Position numbers and translations under genes: made by a program
The notes under the pieces: generated by a model
The model's database searches: none
Seen by the model: the letters and a program-made list of their open reading frames with translations, nothing else
What the model was told of the DNA's origin: nothing
NCBI RefSeq assembly: GCF_900660545.1
Contig: NZ_LR214986.1
Coordinates: forward strand, 922,660 to 986,659
Length of the DNA stretch: 64,000 nt
From: Mycoplasmopsis cynos
GTDB taxonomy: Bacteria; Bacillota_I; Bacilli_A; Mycoplasmatales; Metamycoplasmataceae
Reading direction: 5' to 3'
Shown here: positions 32,988-42,862 of the stretch, in pieces
How positions within the stretch are numbered: position 1 is the first letter of the stretch
How the letters are laid out: the number at the start of each line of letters is the position of its first letter

Positions 32988-33518
32988 ATGGGAACTAAGG
33001 TAACAGCAAAATGCATTAAATGTAATAGAGTTTTTGACTATTTATTTGGTAATATTCAAGAGTATGACTTATTTAATACATTCTTATCTATATTTGAGCA
33101 AAAACAAAAAAATTTGTTTATTAAAGATATCTTTTTTGAAGTATTTAAAACAATGTTAAAATCAGACCCAAAACTTGATGATCTCACAGATGAGTATATT
33201 GATAAATTACTTGAAGAAAATTATTATAGAGTACAAAATTTCTTTTTTTCTGAAGAAATTACATTATTACAAAAAAATATTATTGTTGGTCATGAAATAA
33301 GAGTCCATACAGCTTATAATACTGATCTTGAACCAGAACAAAGAGAAATGATATATTTACCATTATTAAAGGTTAAGTTACTAGATGGAACAGAATATAA
33401 TAGAAGATATACCTTAAATGCTAAATTTGTTGATTTTACTCAAGATCAAGCTTTTTTAAGTTGTTGCGTTTGCGATGAAATTTCTTGTAGCATAATTAGA
33501 GAAGAAAATTTTGAATAA
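32988..33518 (+). CDS. hypothetical protein with cysteine pairs, 176 aa
   Basis: Begins MGTKVTAKCIKCNRVFDYLFG and ends near LSCCVCDEISCSII. The CIKC at 9-12 and CCVC at about 160-163 suggest a zinc-ribbon-like fold closed by the two ends of the chain. The middle is acidic and helical, with no membrane segment. The frame has no TGA codons. An AGGAG site lies 6 nt before the ATG and a terminator follows the stop, so it is a single-gene unit divergent from rnhB. I do not recognise the family; DNA or RNA binding is only a guess. Confidence 0.7.
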   Translation: MGTKVTAKCIKCNRVFDYLFGNIQEYDLFNTFLSIFEQKQKNLFIKDIFFEVFKTMLKSDPKLDDLTDEYIDKLLEENYYRVQNFFFSEEITLLQKNIIVGHEIRVHTAYNTDLEPEQREMIYLPLLKVKLLDGTEYNRRYTLNAKFVDFTQDQAFLSCCVCDEISCSIIREENFE

Positions 33519-33522
33519 ATTT

Positions 33523-33552
33523 TAAAAAGACAAGAAAGTTCTTGTCTTTTTA
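33523..33552. terminator. bidirectional terminator
   Basis: AAAAAGACAAGAA pairs with TTCTTGTCTTTTT with almost no loop. It separates the 176-aa gene from the convergent nuclease gene. Confidence 0.85.
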
Positions 33553-33569
33553 AACTACCATTAAATGAG

Positions 33570-34715
33570 TTATTTATGAACTTTTAACTTAATCTTAGCA
33601 AAAGTATGATCTGATATCTTTTTAACAATATCATTATCTTTGATATTTTTTAATGATTCTTTACCTTTTTCTTTTGAAAATATTGATAAATATTTTTGTC
33701 TATCAAGTACATTATTTTTAAATACATTATAAAGGTCAAATTTATATTTATTTGGCTCGACTTGATCAACAGAATTATTCGGGTCAAAAATAATGAATTT
33801 ATCATAAGGATTAACATATCCATTTTTTGACATTGATGTTAAAAAATGTTCAGTTAAATTCCCTTGTTTATGGTATCCTGTTTCATAGCCAAGATCCTCA
33901 TAATACTTATTTGCATAATTAAAATGTTCTTTTTTAATATTTGTATCACCATTAAAAATAATTGCTTCATCTATTTGAGAATTATCATAATTTTTTTTAA
34001 TGGATTCAAATGCGTTTTTAATATCTAAAAATTCTTTTACTTCCTGTTCGCCCTGTTGCGTTCATTTATATCCATTAATAGTTGGATTTGCTTTTTCTTT
34101 TTCTTTTTTATTATTTGATGGACTATCTAAATGGCCATTAATTATCCAAAATTTAGTACTTGAATTTCTAACGCCTCAGTGACTGATTCAAAGCGGTCTT
34201 GTAAATTCTATATCTTTACCTTCAAACTTATCAAGTCCTTTATTATCTATTTCTTCAAAGATAGTAGGATCATAAATTATTGCATAAGATTCTTTTGATT
34301 TTGGTCTAGATGTTGAAAATAATTTCAATGGACTTTTAGCAAATGAGTAGTTTTTATTATATCTTTCTTTTAATACTCTAATAACTTTTTCTATTGCTGA
34401 TCAATTTTCATAACTTACTTCTTGTACTGAAACAAACTTTAGATCTTGATTAGAAATTAATTCAGCTACTGCTTGAACTTTAGTGCCTTCTTTGGGGCTT
34501 GATGAACCAAAATTTTGAATATTTCATGTTGCTAAATCAAGTTCAGGTAAAGTGTTTTGTGATTGATTTTTAATATTAGTGGTTGAATTATTATCCTGTT
34601 TTGTTTCACTTGCATTAACTATTTTATTGTATGCTACATATCCACCATATCCAATTGCACCTAATGTTATGAACATTATGATGAGAACTAAATAATAATT
34701 TTTCTTTTTTTTCAT
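33570..34715 (-). CDS. membrane-anchored endonuclease/exonuclease/phosphatase-family nuclease
   Basis: 381 aa. An N-terminal signal anchor (residues 6-28) is followed by a short Ser/Asn/Thr-rich linker. The catalytic domain has WNIQNFG near 65, QEVSYENW near 93, INGHLDS near 180, FNGDTN near 238 and a final SDHTFAKIKL. These match the N, E, D/H, D-N and H positions of the metal-dependent EEP fold. Mycoplasmas lack nucleotide synthesis and use surface nucleases such as MnuA to obtain precursors; this protein probably has that job. No lipobox Cys is seen. The ATG at 34715 has a GAGG site 7 nt upstream. Confidence 0.85.
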
Positions 34716-34773
34716 GTTAAACCTCAAAATTGTTAATATTATTTTATAAAAAAAAGAAAAAAATCATATAAAA

Positions 34774-34801
34774 AACAAACTTATTTATAAAAAGTTTGTT
34801 A
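34774..34801 (-). terminator. intrinsic terminator of the rpsL-rpsG-fusA operon
   Basis: AACAAACT pairs with AGTTTGTT; on the minus strand it is followed by a T-run. It lies 28 nt beyond the fusA stop. Confidence 0.8.
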
Positions 34802-34828
34802 ATTATTAAGTTGAATATTGTTTAAATA

Positions 34829-36919
34829 CTACTCATCATCTTTAGATTGAATATTTCTACGTTTAACAATTTCATCAGAAATGTTTTTTGGTGTTTTTTC
34901 ATAGTGATCAAATTGCATTTGATATGTTCCACGACCGCTTGTCATAGATCTAAGTTCAGTTGAATAACCAAACATTTCTGATAATGGAACTTGAGCTCTA
35001 ACTACCACAGCTCCATCGTTTCTTTGTTCTTGATCATTAACAAGTCCTCTACGACGTGATAAATCACCAATAACATCACCCATATGTTCAGAAGGAACAA
35101 CTACAGAAACATCCATAATTGGTTCTAATAAAACAGTACCAATTTTATCTTTTGCTTTTGTCAATGCCTTAGATGCTGCAATTTTATAAGCTAATTCTGA
35201 TGAATCGACATCATGGTATGAACCATCAAACAATGTAGCTTTAATATCAATCATTTGATATCCAGCTAAAATACCAGCTGCCATTTTTTCTTCAAGACCT
35301 TTTTGAATTGACTTGATGTATTCTTTAGGAATCTTACCACCAACAATTTTGTCAACAAATTCAAATCCACCATCTGGATTAGGTTCAAATTTGATTCATA
35401 CGTGTCCGTATTGTCCTTTACCACCAGATTGTTTGATATGTTTACCTTCAACCTCTGCTTCTTTTGTAATTGTTTCACGGTATGAAACTTGAGGTGCACC
35501 AACTTTTGCTTGAACACCAAACTCACGTCTTAAACGATCAACTATAATATCAAGATGTAATTCACCCATTCCAGCGATAATTGTTTGTCCGGTTTCATCA
35601 TCTGTATATGTTCTAAAAGTTGGATCTTCTGCTGCTAATTTTTGAAGACCTAATGATAATTTTTCAGTTGCGGCTTTTGATTCTGGTTCAAGAGCTTGCG
35701 AAATAACTGGTTCAGGGAACACCATTTTTTCTAAGACGATTTTTGCTGATTTTTCATCAACTAATGTATCACCTGTTGTTGTATATTTCAATCCAACAGC
35801 AGCAGCTATATCACCAGCACGACATTCATCAATTTCTACACGACTATTTGCGTGCATTTGAAGAATACGCCCGATACGTTCTTTTTCGCCTTTTGTTGAA
35901 TTATATACATAACTTCCCTTATTTAAAACACCACGATATACACGGAAAAATGTTAATGAACCAACAAATGGATCGTTCATTACTTTAAATGCTAAAGCAG
36001 CAAAATCACCGTTATCAGTAGCTTCAACATTAATAATTTCTTCATTATTGTGTGCTTTAATAGCAGGAATATCAATTGGTGAAGGTAAATAATCAACTAC
36101 TGCATCAATCATTTTCTTAACACCTTTATTTTTAAATGATGTTCCACATACTACAGGGAAAAATTCAGATGTTAAAGTTGCTTTTCTTATTGCATCTTTA
36201 AACACATTTACATCAACATCTTTACCATCTAAAACATCCATCATTAATTCATCATCAAATGAAGCAACAGCTTCTAATAATTCTTGACGTTTAATTTGAA
36301 CTATATCTTTTAAATCCTCTGGAATTTCGGTTGGAAACTCTTCTTCTTGTGGTTCACCATTATAAGTATATGCTTGTAAAGTAACTAAATCAACTAATCC
36401 TTTAAAGTCAGATTCAGCTCCTATTGGTCATTGAATGGCAACTGCATTACCTCCAAGTCTTTGTTTAACTGAAGCAACTGAAGCTGCAAAATCAGCACCG
36501 GCTTTATCCATTTTATTAACATAAACAATTCTTGGAACTTTATAATTTGTTGCTTGTCTTCAAACAGTCTCTGTTTGTGGTTCTACACCTGATTGAGCAT
36601 CTAAAACAGCTACTGCACCATCTAATACACGTAATGAACGCTCAACTTCGACAGTAAAGTCAACGTGTCCTGGTGTATCGATAATATTAATTCTTTTACC
36701 TTTTCAAAATGCTGTTGTCGCTGCAGAAGTAATTGTAATACCTCTTTCTTTTTCTTGCTCCATTCAGTCCATTTGTGAAACACCATCATGTGTTTCACCT
36801 ATTTTATGAATTTTTCCTGTATGGAATAAAATTCTTTCTGTTGTTGTTGTTTTTCCTGCATCAATGTGGGCCATAATACCGATGTTACGGTAATCTTTTA
36901 ACTCGTAATCTCTAGCCAT
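34829..36919 (-). CDS. fusA: elongation factor G
   Basis: GTPase that moves tRNAs and mRNA through the ribosome. The 696-aa protein has [12 protein letters not shown] at about 17-28, switch [23 protein letters not shown], and domain IV/V features ending in a mixed-charge tail. Three TGA codons encode Trp in conserved places (for example [14 protein letters not shown]). It is the last gene of the str operon; tuf is not next to it. The spacing to rpsG is 24 nt. Confidence 0.97.
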
Positions 36920-36943
36920 AAATAATTAACTATTAAATAAACA

Positions 36944-37414
36944 CTATCATCTGAAGTGCGCGAATGCACGGTTTGCTTCAGCCATTTTATGTGTATCTTC
37001 ACGTTTTTTAATAGCTCCACCTGTTTTATTTGATGCATCAATAATTTCATTTGCTAAACGAACGTCCATAGTTTTTTCGTTTCTTAGTCTAGCATATTGC
37101 ACTAATCATCTAAGTGCTAATGTTTGCTTTCTTCGCACAGGAACTTCTGTAGGAACTTGGTAGTTTGTTCCTCCAATTCTTCTGGTACGAATTTCTAATT
37201 GCGGAGTAATGTTTTCAACAGCCGCTAAAAACACTTCCATCGGTTCTTTATTTGTTTTTTCTTTAATAATTTCAAAAGCTGAATATAAAATATCTTGTGC
37301 AATTGATTTTTTTCCGTCAAGCATAATTTGGTTAATTAATTTTGTAACTACAACTGAGTTAAAAACTGGATCTGCAAGTACTTCACGGATAGGTGCACTT
37401 TTCTTTCTTGACAT
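36944..37414 (-). CDS. rpsG: 30S ribosomal protein S7
   Basis: 156 aa primary 16S rRNA-binding protein of the small-subunit head. [20 protein letters not shown] and [23 protein letters not shown] are typical. The last 50 codons include TGA (Trp) at 37103-37105, and the protein ends AHFRW, with the final Trp also TGA directly before TAG. Standard length. Between rpsL (36 nt) and fusA (24 nt). Confidence 0.97.
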
Positions 37415-37450
37415 ATTGTCCTCCTATTTAATTAATTTTAATTATGCTTA

Positions 37451-37864
37451 TTAGCTTTTAGCTCTCTTTGTTCCATATAAGCTACGTCCTTGGTTACGTT
37501 TTGCAACTCCTGCTGCATCTTGTGTTCCACGAACTATATGATATCTAACCCCAGGTAAATCCTTAACACGTCCTCCACGAATTAAAACAACTGAGTGTTC
37601 TTGAAGATTGTGTCCTTCTCCTGGAATATATGCTGTAACTTCCATTGTGTTTGATAACTTAACACGAGCATATTTACGTAATGCTGAGTTAGGTTTTTTA
37701 GGTGTCATTGTTGCGACACGAGTACATACACCACGTTTAAATGGTGAAGCCATTTTCTTAGATTTTTTAATTAATGAATTGTAGCTCAATGATAAAGCAG
37801 GAGCATTTTGCTTTTTAATTTTTGAACTACGTCCATTATTAACCAATTGATTTGTTGTTGGCAT
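37451..37864 (-). CDS. rpsL: 30S ribosomal protein S12
   Basis: 137 aa protein of the decoding centre. Contains [22 protein letters not shown] and [27 protein letters not shown], including the lysines where streptomycin-resistance changes occur. ATG 37864 is chosen over an ATG 6 nt upstream, because the AAAGGA site is then 7 nt away instead of 1 nt. First gene of rpsL-rpsG-fusA. Confidence 0.97.
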   Translation of the reverse strand: MPTTNQLVNNGRSSKIKKQNAPALSLSYNSLIKKSKKMASPFKRGVCTRVATMTPKKPNSALRKYARVKLSNTMEVTAYIPGEGHNLQEHSVVLIRGGRVKDLPGVRYHIVRGTQDAAGVAKRNQGRSLYGTKRAKS

Positions 37865-37932
37865 TATCATTTCCTTTCTATGATTGATTATTAATATTTA
37901 AACAATGAAGGCTATATATAAATAGCTTTAAA

Positions 37933-37938
37933 ATTATA
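37933..37938 (-). promoter_or_regulatory. -10 element for the rpsL operon
   Basis: TATAAT on the minus strand with TGT directly before it (near an extended -10). It lies 68 nt upstream of the rpsL start, leaving a leader of about 60 nt. Confidence 0.55.
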
Positions 37939-38147
37939 ACATAACAACATATCCTAGTGTATCATATTTTATTTTTTTTAAGACTATAATATAGACTTAA
38001 AAACAAAAATATTCTATAAATTCATCTAAATAAAAAAGAAAAAAGCAATTTTAGTGCTTTTATTTTTGAAGCGCTTTATAAAACTATAGAATGTTAAAAA
38101 TATTTGCATTTTTAAGTTCACTCATTAAATTGTGCTCAAATAATTTT

Positions 38148-38194
38148 AAAGTAGGAGAAATATTTAGACGAATTCTAAATATTTCTCCTACTTT
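38148..38194. terminator. strong bidirectional terminator after the HIT gene
   Basis: A perfect stem of about 20 bp (AAAGTAGGAGAAATATTTAG with its complement) around a 5-7 nt loop, with A- and T-runs outside. Ends the P80-P60-HIT transcript. Confidence 0.9.
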
Positions 38195-38242
38195 TTATAT
38201 TTATAACGTAAATATGATCCTTATGTATTCTATTATATATAC

Positions 38243-38563
38243 TTATTTATAAGGAATAATATGAATATGAGTATGAAAAACTACTTGTCCGGCTGTTTGT
38301 CCAGTATTTATTACTAATTTAAAACCACTACAATTATTCTTTTTTATGTACTCAGCAGCAAGTTTTCTTGCAATTTTCATTGCATATAAAAAATCTTCTT
38401 CTGAGTTTTCTAAAATATTAGTTTCTGGACTTTTAGGAATAATTAAAAAGTGCCCAGGTTGATTTGGTTTTATATCGTATATTGAAATAACTTTATCATC
38501 CTCATAAATAATATCTGCAGGTGCTTGTCTTTTTATAATTTTTGTAAAAATACTATCCGACAT
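38243..38563 (-). CDS. HIT-family hydrolase (HinT-like)
   Basis: 106 aa. Nucleotide phosphoramidase/hydrolase of the histidine-triad family, with the catalytic motif HTHIHII near the C-terminus and an N-terminal IIYEDDKVISIYDIKPNQPGHFLIIPK. Its start overlaps the P60-like gene by 11 nt. In M. hominis a HinT protein is encoded with, and reported to bind, the membrane proteins P80 and P60; the gene order here is the same. Confidence 0.92.
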   Translation of the reverse strand: MSDSIFTKIIKRQAPADIIYEDDKVISIYDIKPNQPGHFLIIPKSPETNILENSEEDFLYAMKIARKLAAEYIKKNNCSGFKLVINTGQTAGQVVFHTHIHIIPYK

Positions 38564-39797
38564 ACTTTAATCCTTCAAGTGCTTTTTTAAGATTTGGGTC
38601 ATCTACTTTAAGAGTGATTTTATTTCCCAAATTAACAAACGCCTCTGTTGCTAAGGTGTATAAGTTATTGTCATTTTGAGACAACGCAACTATTAATTTT
38701 AATAAATTAGAAGAAAAATAAGTATTTTCTAATGTTAATTTCTTAACAGTTATTTTAGGGTTCTTTGTTTTTTCTTTTGTATTAGGATTATCTATTTGAA
38801 AACTTTTTCCAATTGGCACTAATCTATTTAAATAAGTAATATTAATTTTATTACCTTCTGGAGCCACTGATATTGCTTGAGCAAGTGTTTTGTCACTATT
38901 AACTTTTACTAATTTGTTATTATTAAAGTCATAAAAACCACTTAATATTGTATCACTAGTATTTTCTTTAAGTGCGTTTAATGAATAATCAAAACTTAGT
39001 GATGTAGTTTCTATTCCCTTATATCCACCCAATGTAGCTTCAAATTCATTTTTTGAAAATAAAACATCTTTTGTTGCTATTTTTTTAACATCAAATATTT
39101 TTTGAGTTATTTTATTGTAATCATCTATATTACTAATTGTTTTAACTGATAAAGTAAATATATCATTATCATTAGTACTTTCATATTTTCAGACTTGTGC
39201 AATTTTCTTATTAACCAAGTAATCGATTAAAATAAAATTTTGCAATACATAATCGTCTTTTCTACTTTGAAAGGCTGAATTGTATACTTTTTTAATATCA
39301 TCTTCCTTAGAAAGAGTAAAGTACTTATAAATTAATAACAATTTATTTACACTTAATTTAACACCAGATTCTTTCAAATTGTATAAAGTTAAAAATTGAT
39401 TTAATTTAATATCTGGATTAACTTTTAATGTAATAGATTCTAATTCTTTAAATTGAGCGTCACTAATTAATCCTTCAGATAATAATTTTGAAATTTCTTT
39501 AGCCAAATATTTTGAATCTTTTTGCAGTTCGATTTGGACAAATGTTTTATAAGCACCAAATGCATCATCTTGGAATTTTCTATTTTTAATAATGTCATCA
39601 CTTTTTCCTATTGAATAAAGGTTTTTTAACGTATTATCAAGTCATAATGATTCCACAACATTTTTAACATTAGTGCTAGAGAATAATTGGTCCTGAGTGA
39701 TCTTTTCATTAGAATTTACTTCTCTACCACAGGCAATCGCAACAGTAGGAAAGACTAAAATAGGAGCAAACGCTAAAAATTTCTTAAAAATTCTCAT
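38553..39797 (-). CDS. P60-like surface lipoprotein of the HIT operon
   Basis: 414 aa. The N-terminus MRIFKKFLAFAPILVFPTVAIACGRE is a lipoprotein signal with Cys about residue 23 in the lipobox. The mature part is hydrophilic, Lys/Asn/Ser-rich, helical, and without enzymatic motifs. TGA codons are Trp. It starts with a 1-nt overlap of the P80-like gene (TAATG) and ends inside the HIT start, so the three are translated as a coupled unit. Assigned as P60 from position and lipoprotein signal, not from sequence recall. Confidence 0.75.
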
Positions 39798-41983
39798 TAT
39801 TTTTCTCCTTTTTTCAATGTGTTATTTAAATATGCATTTACCAAATCATAAGCATTTTTATCACTTTGAGTAATAGTAAAATCATTGTTATTTCCATTTT
39901 TTAAGTAGTTTATTTTTACTTGTCCATTTAAGTTAGAGAAATTAATATTATTCAATGTATTCACTTTTGAATTAATATATTTTTCTACTCTGTCATATAA
40001 AGAAATTTCTGAACTTATTTGCTTTCCTTTTTTAACTGTTTTTATTTTGCTTAAACTTTTATCCAATTCACTTAATGTATAAACAGTTTTATTATCTTTC
40101 TTCTGAGTCAATAATCAATTTTTAAATGGTTGATCTTCTAATAAACTGATAACAAGTTGCTCTTTATTATTTTTATCACTTATTTTATTAGCTAAATCAA
40201 AATATGTTTTGTTTCCTTTTGCCATATTTTTTAAGTCACTTGTTATAAGTTTTTTAAATTCTTCTAATGTTAAAACTTTTTTGTTTGAAAATAAAGATAA
40301 TCCAGTTGGAGTTACAATTAATAACAGATCATTTTTATCTTTAACTTTATAAACTATTGAACTATATTGTTTATTATTTGCATTAATTATTAAATGAGAA
40401 TTGTAATTATCTAAAATAACTTTATTAAATTGATCTTCAGATAATTCAGAAAAATATTTATCAATAATTTCATTAACTTGTTGAATTTTGTCAGAAGCAG
40501 TATTAAATTTTTGATTTATATCTGTAATTTTAGAGTCCATCTGAACTTTTTCTGCTTCATCAACCAATTTTTTTATTTCAGATTCTGCATTTGTGTTTAA
40601 TCCAGTTGGCATTTTAAATAAATCATCAAGATTAATTTCTTTAAAGGTTGAGTCAGCTGATTTTAAAAGTTCGTTAGCAAATGATCCAAAAGCTAAATCG
40701 ATATTATTATTAATTAATTCGCTAGTTGTTGAGACACCTAAAAATCCTAATGTATCACCTTTTGTTAAAGTTAAAGCATTTAGATATTGTTCATATACCG
40801 ACCTTTTATCATTAAACTCTTTTAACTTGTTTTTATCTTTTGATTCATCTTTAAAAATCGCATAATCTTCAGGCTTATTGAATGATTTTAAAATATCAAT
40901 ATTTCTTTTTATTTCAATAGTGTTGTCTTGTCCTTTTATCACTGAATATTTAAAATTATTAATGTATTTTTTCTTTGCATCACCATCTTTAAAACTAAAT
41001 GCAAATCTTAAATTTGAATTTATAACACCAGGTAATAAAATTGATGTAGGAATATTAACTGAATGATTATTAAAATAAGTTTCTATTATTTTATCAGCAC
41101 TAACTAACTCTGGAATAAATGATTTAGTCATAATAACAATAGCTTTTTTAGGATCATTATCGAGAACAAAATAATTTTTGTCTTTTACAAAATGAGGAAA
41201 AACTCTTTGACCTTTTTTAAACATTATTTTTGCTTGACCTTTAGCATCTCTTTTAGGGGAATTATTAACATCTATTTCATAAATATCTTTTTTAGCAGTT
41301 CTTTCTAAAAAGTCAACATCAACTGTTTTAACTTCAATTTCTAGACTTCTTAAAGCTACACCTTCTATTTCTTTAAAAGTTAAATATTCAATAGCTTGAT
41401 CTTCAGTAGAACTTTTACCGTATTCTTCAGACAATAATCTCTCTTTAAAAACATTTTCTCAAGTTGAAAAACCAAATGTTGATTTAAGGTTGTTCTTTTG
41501 ATCTTCCAATTTATTTTTTTGCTCGTTTTTAATTACATCAAGAGATTTAAGTTCAAGTGACAGATTTATACCTTCATTATTATTTAATGAACCATTGTAA
41601 ATTTCTTGGTATTGTTTTGAAGCTAAATATTCTTTTTCATACATATAAAATATAGCTTTTTTATATATATCATCAAACTTTTCATTGTAATTGGTTTTAT
41701 CGTTTTTAAGCAATTTTGAAAAATCACCTATTGATATATTTTTTAAATTATTAAAAGTAAATGCTGTCTCAGCATCTTTTTTAGGCTGGATGTAATTTAT
41801 TTTTGTAGTATTAATTGCTAAAGGAATAGAAATACCAGAAATTAAACAAACTGCAAGAGTTCCTAAAATACCTCAGTTGATCCAATTTCTTTTTGTCTTT
41901 CTAGTTACCTTTTTATTTTTCTCTTCAAAATTATCATTCAACTCTGACAAACGTTCGAAAAATGATTTTTGTTTCTTCGCCAT
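39797..41983 (-). CDS. P80-like membrane protein of the HIT operon
   Basis: 728 aa. A basic cytoplasmic head of about 45 residues is followed by one hydrophobic helix (WINWGILGTLAVCLISGISIPLAI) and a long hydrophilic extracellular part rich in Lys, Asn and Asp, with coiled-coil-like stretches. No lipobox, so it is an N-terminal anchor rather than a lipoprotein. TGA codons at 41459-41461 and 40112-40114 are Trp. An AGGAGGA site lies 5 nt before the ATG. First gene of the P80-P60-HIT operon. Function unknown; the M. hominis equivalent interacts with HinT. Confidence 0.75.
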
Positions 41984-42080
41984 TTTTCCTCCTTAAAGCA
42001 TTAAAAATATAATTACATAAAATTACAATTTTTAATTAATTATACCAAAAAATGTGCATTAATTTTACTTAATAATTTTA

Positions 42081-42086
42081 TATAAT
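42081..42086 (+). promoter_or_regulatory. -10 element placing the transcript start at the ATG
   Basis: TATAAT ends 6 nt before the start codon of the 42093 gene, and no ribosome site is present, so the mRNA is probably leaderless. Confidence 0.55.
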
Positions 42087-42092
42087 TATAGA

Positions 42093-42617
42093 ATGAATGA
42101 AAGCAATTTTTTAGAGACATTATTATACTTTGACAACCTTGCTAGAAAAAACAATTTTGTCTATAGTTTATTTGCAGGAACGTTAAAAAGTTTGTTAAAA
42201 ACTAAAACAGCAAGCGCGCCGTATGAAGTAGCTATTAGTTTAGAAACATTAACAACCTTGTTATTTATTGAAGAGAATGTTAATTTTAATAAAAAAGAGT
42301 TCGCAGCTGAAAATCCACTTCCTTATATTGAGTACAAAGGTTCAAAAATCTATCTTAATATTTTAATCAAATCATCATGAAAAAAATTTAATTATTGAAA
42401 ATGAAAGAACATTAACAAAAATATTGAAAGTAATTTTTTTTCAACATTGAATAAATTGTACTCAAATGATCCTGATTTATTAATTCTTATTTATTTTGAT
42501 CAACAAACTTCAAGTTTAAAACTCAAAAAAGTTACCAACATTAATCCTTCTTATTACTCAGTAATTAATATTAACAATTCTTCTTTTCCTTACATTGATT
42601 ATTTAAAAAATGAATAA
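42093..42617 (+). CDS. hypothetical protein, 174 aa, possible LicD/nucleotidyltransferase remnant
   Basis: The frame contains TGA-Trp codons and ends just before the 3' end of the 5S rRNA gene. The segment LLYFDNLARKNNFVYSLFAGTLKSLLKTKTASAPYEVAISLE faintly resembles the N-terminal core of LicD-type nucleotidyltransferases (leucine-rich helix, then GTLL-like loop). The Asp-rich metal site of that family is not present, so an enzymatic role is doubtful. No membrane segment. It lies alone, divergent from the P80 operon and convergent with 5S rRNA. Family assignment is weak. Confidence 0.6.
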
Positions 42618-42618
42618 A

Positions 42619-42726
42619 AAAACAGCGGTTCCCTATTTTCACCTTTCGGCTATTTTCGGCGTAAAGAGGCTTAACTACTGAGTTCGGAATGGTATCAGGT
42701 GATCCCTCTTGCTATGACCACTGATT
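42619..42726 (-). rRNA. rrf: 5S ribosomal RNA
   Basis: On the minus strand the sequence shows the 5S core: CACCTGATACCATTCCGAAC, then TCAGTAGTTAAGCC and a final arm pairing with the 5' end (AGTGGT / CCGCT). About 108 nt, typical of mycoplasmas. It stands alone, not with 16S-23S genes, as in several mycoplasmas. Transcription probably ends in the T-run just beyond, within the end of the convergent gene. The exact ends are uncertain by a few bases. Confidence 0.93.
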
Positions 42727-42729
42727 AAT

Positions 42730-42757
42730 ATTATAGTATAAAAATAAAATATGTAAA
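42730..42757 (-). promoter_or_regulatory. promoter of the 5S rRNA gene
   Basis: TTTACA (42752-42757) and TATAAT (42730-42735) on the minus strand are spaced 16 nt apart, and the predicted start falls at the 5' end of the 5S sequence. This is the best -35/-10 pair seen in the window. Confidence 0.75.
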
Positions 42758-42838
42758 AATTTTTTTTAATACTTTTAGGCCTATAAATAAGGACTATTAA
42801 TAAAAATTAATAAAAATTTTTTATTCATTTTTATTAAA

Positions 42839-42862
42839 AAACTAGGGTTACCCTAGTTTTTT
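42839..42862 (-). terminator. intrinsic terminator of the rpmH-rnpA-yidC operon
   Basis: AACTAGGGT pairs with ACCCTAGTT with a very small loop, flanked by A- and T-runs. It overlaps the yidC stop codon. Confidence 0.85.

Larger units (their letters stand above)
37865..38242. other. gene-free stretch between rpsL and the HIT gene
   Basis: The 378 bases hold the rpsL promoter and leader (37865-37940), a second hairpin with AAAAGCA and TGCTTTT arms at about 38042-38061 followed by a T-run on the minus strand, and the strong HIT terminator (38148-38194). No frame with a ribosome site was seen. The 38062-38147 part could be a short minus-strand transcript ending at the inner hairpin, but I see no clear promoter. 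Confidence 0.5.
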
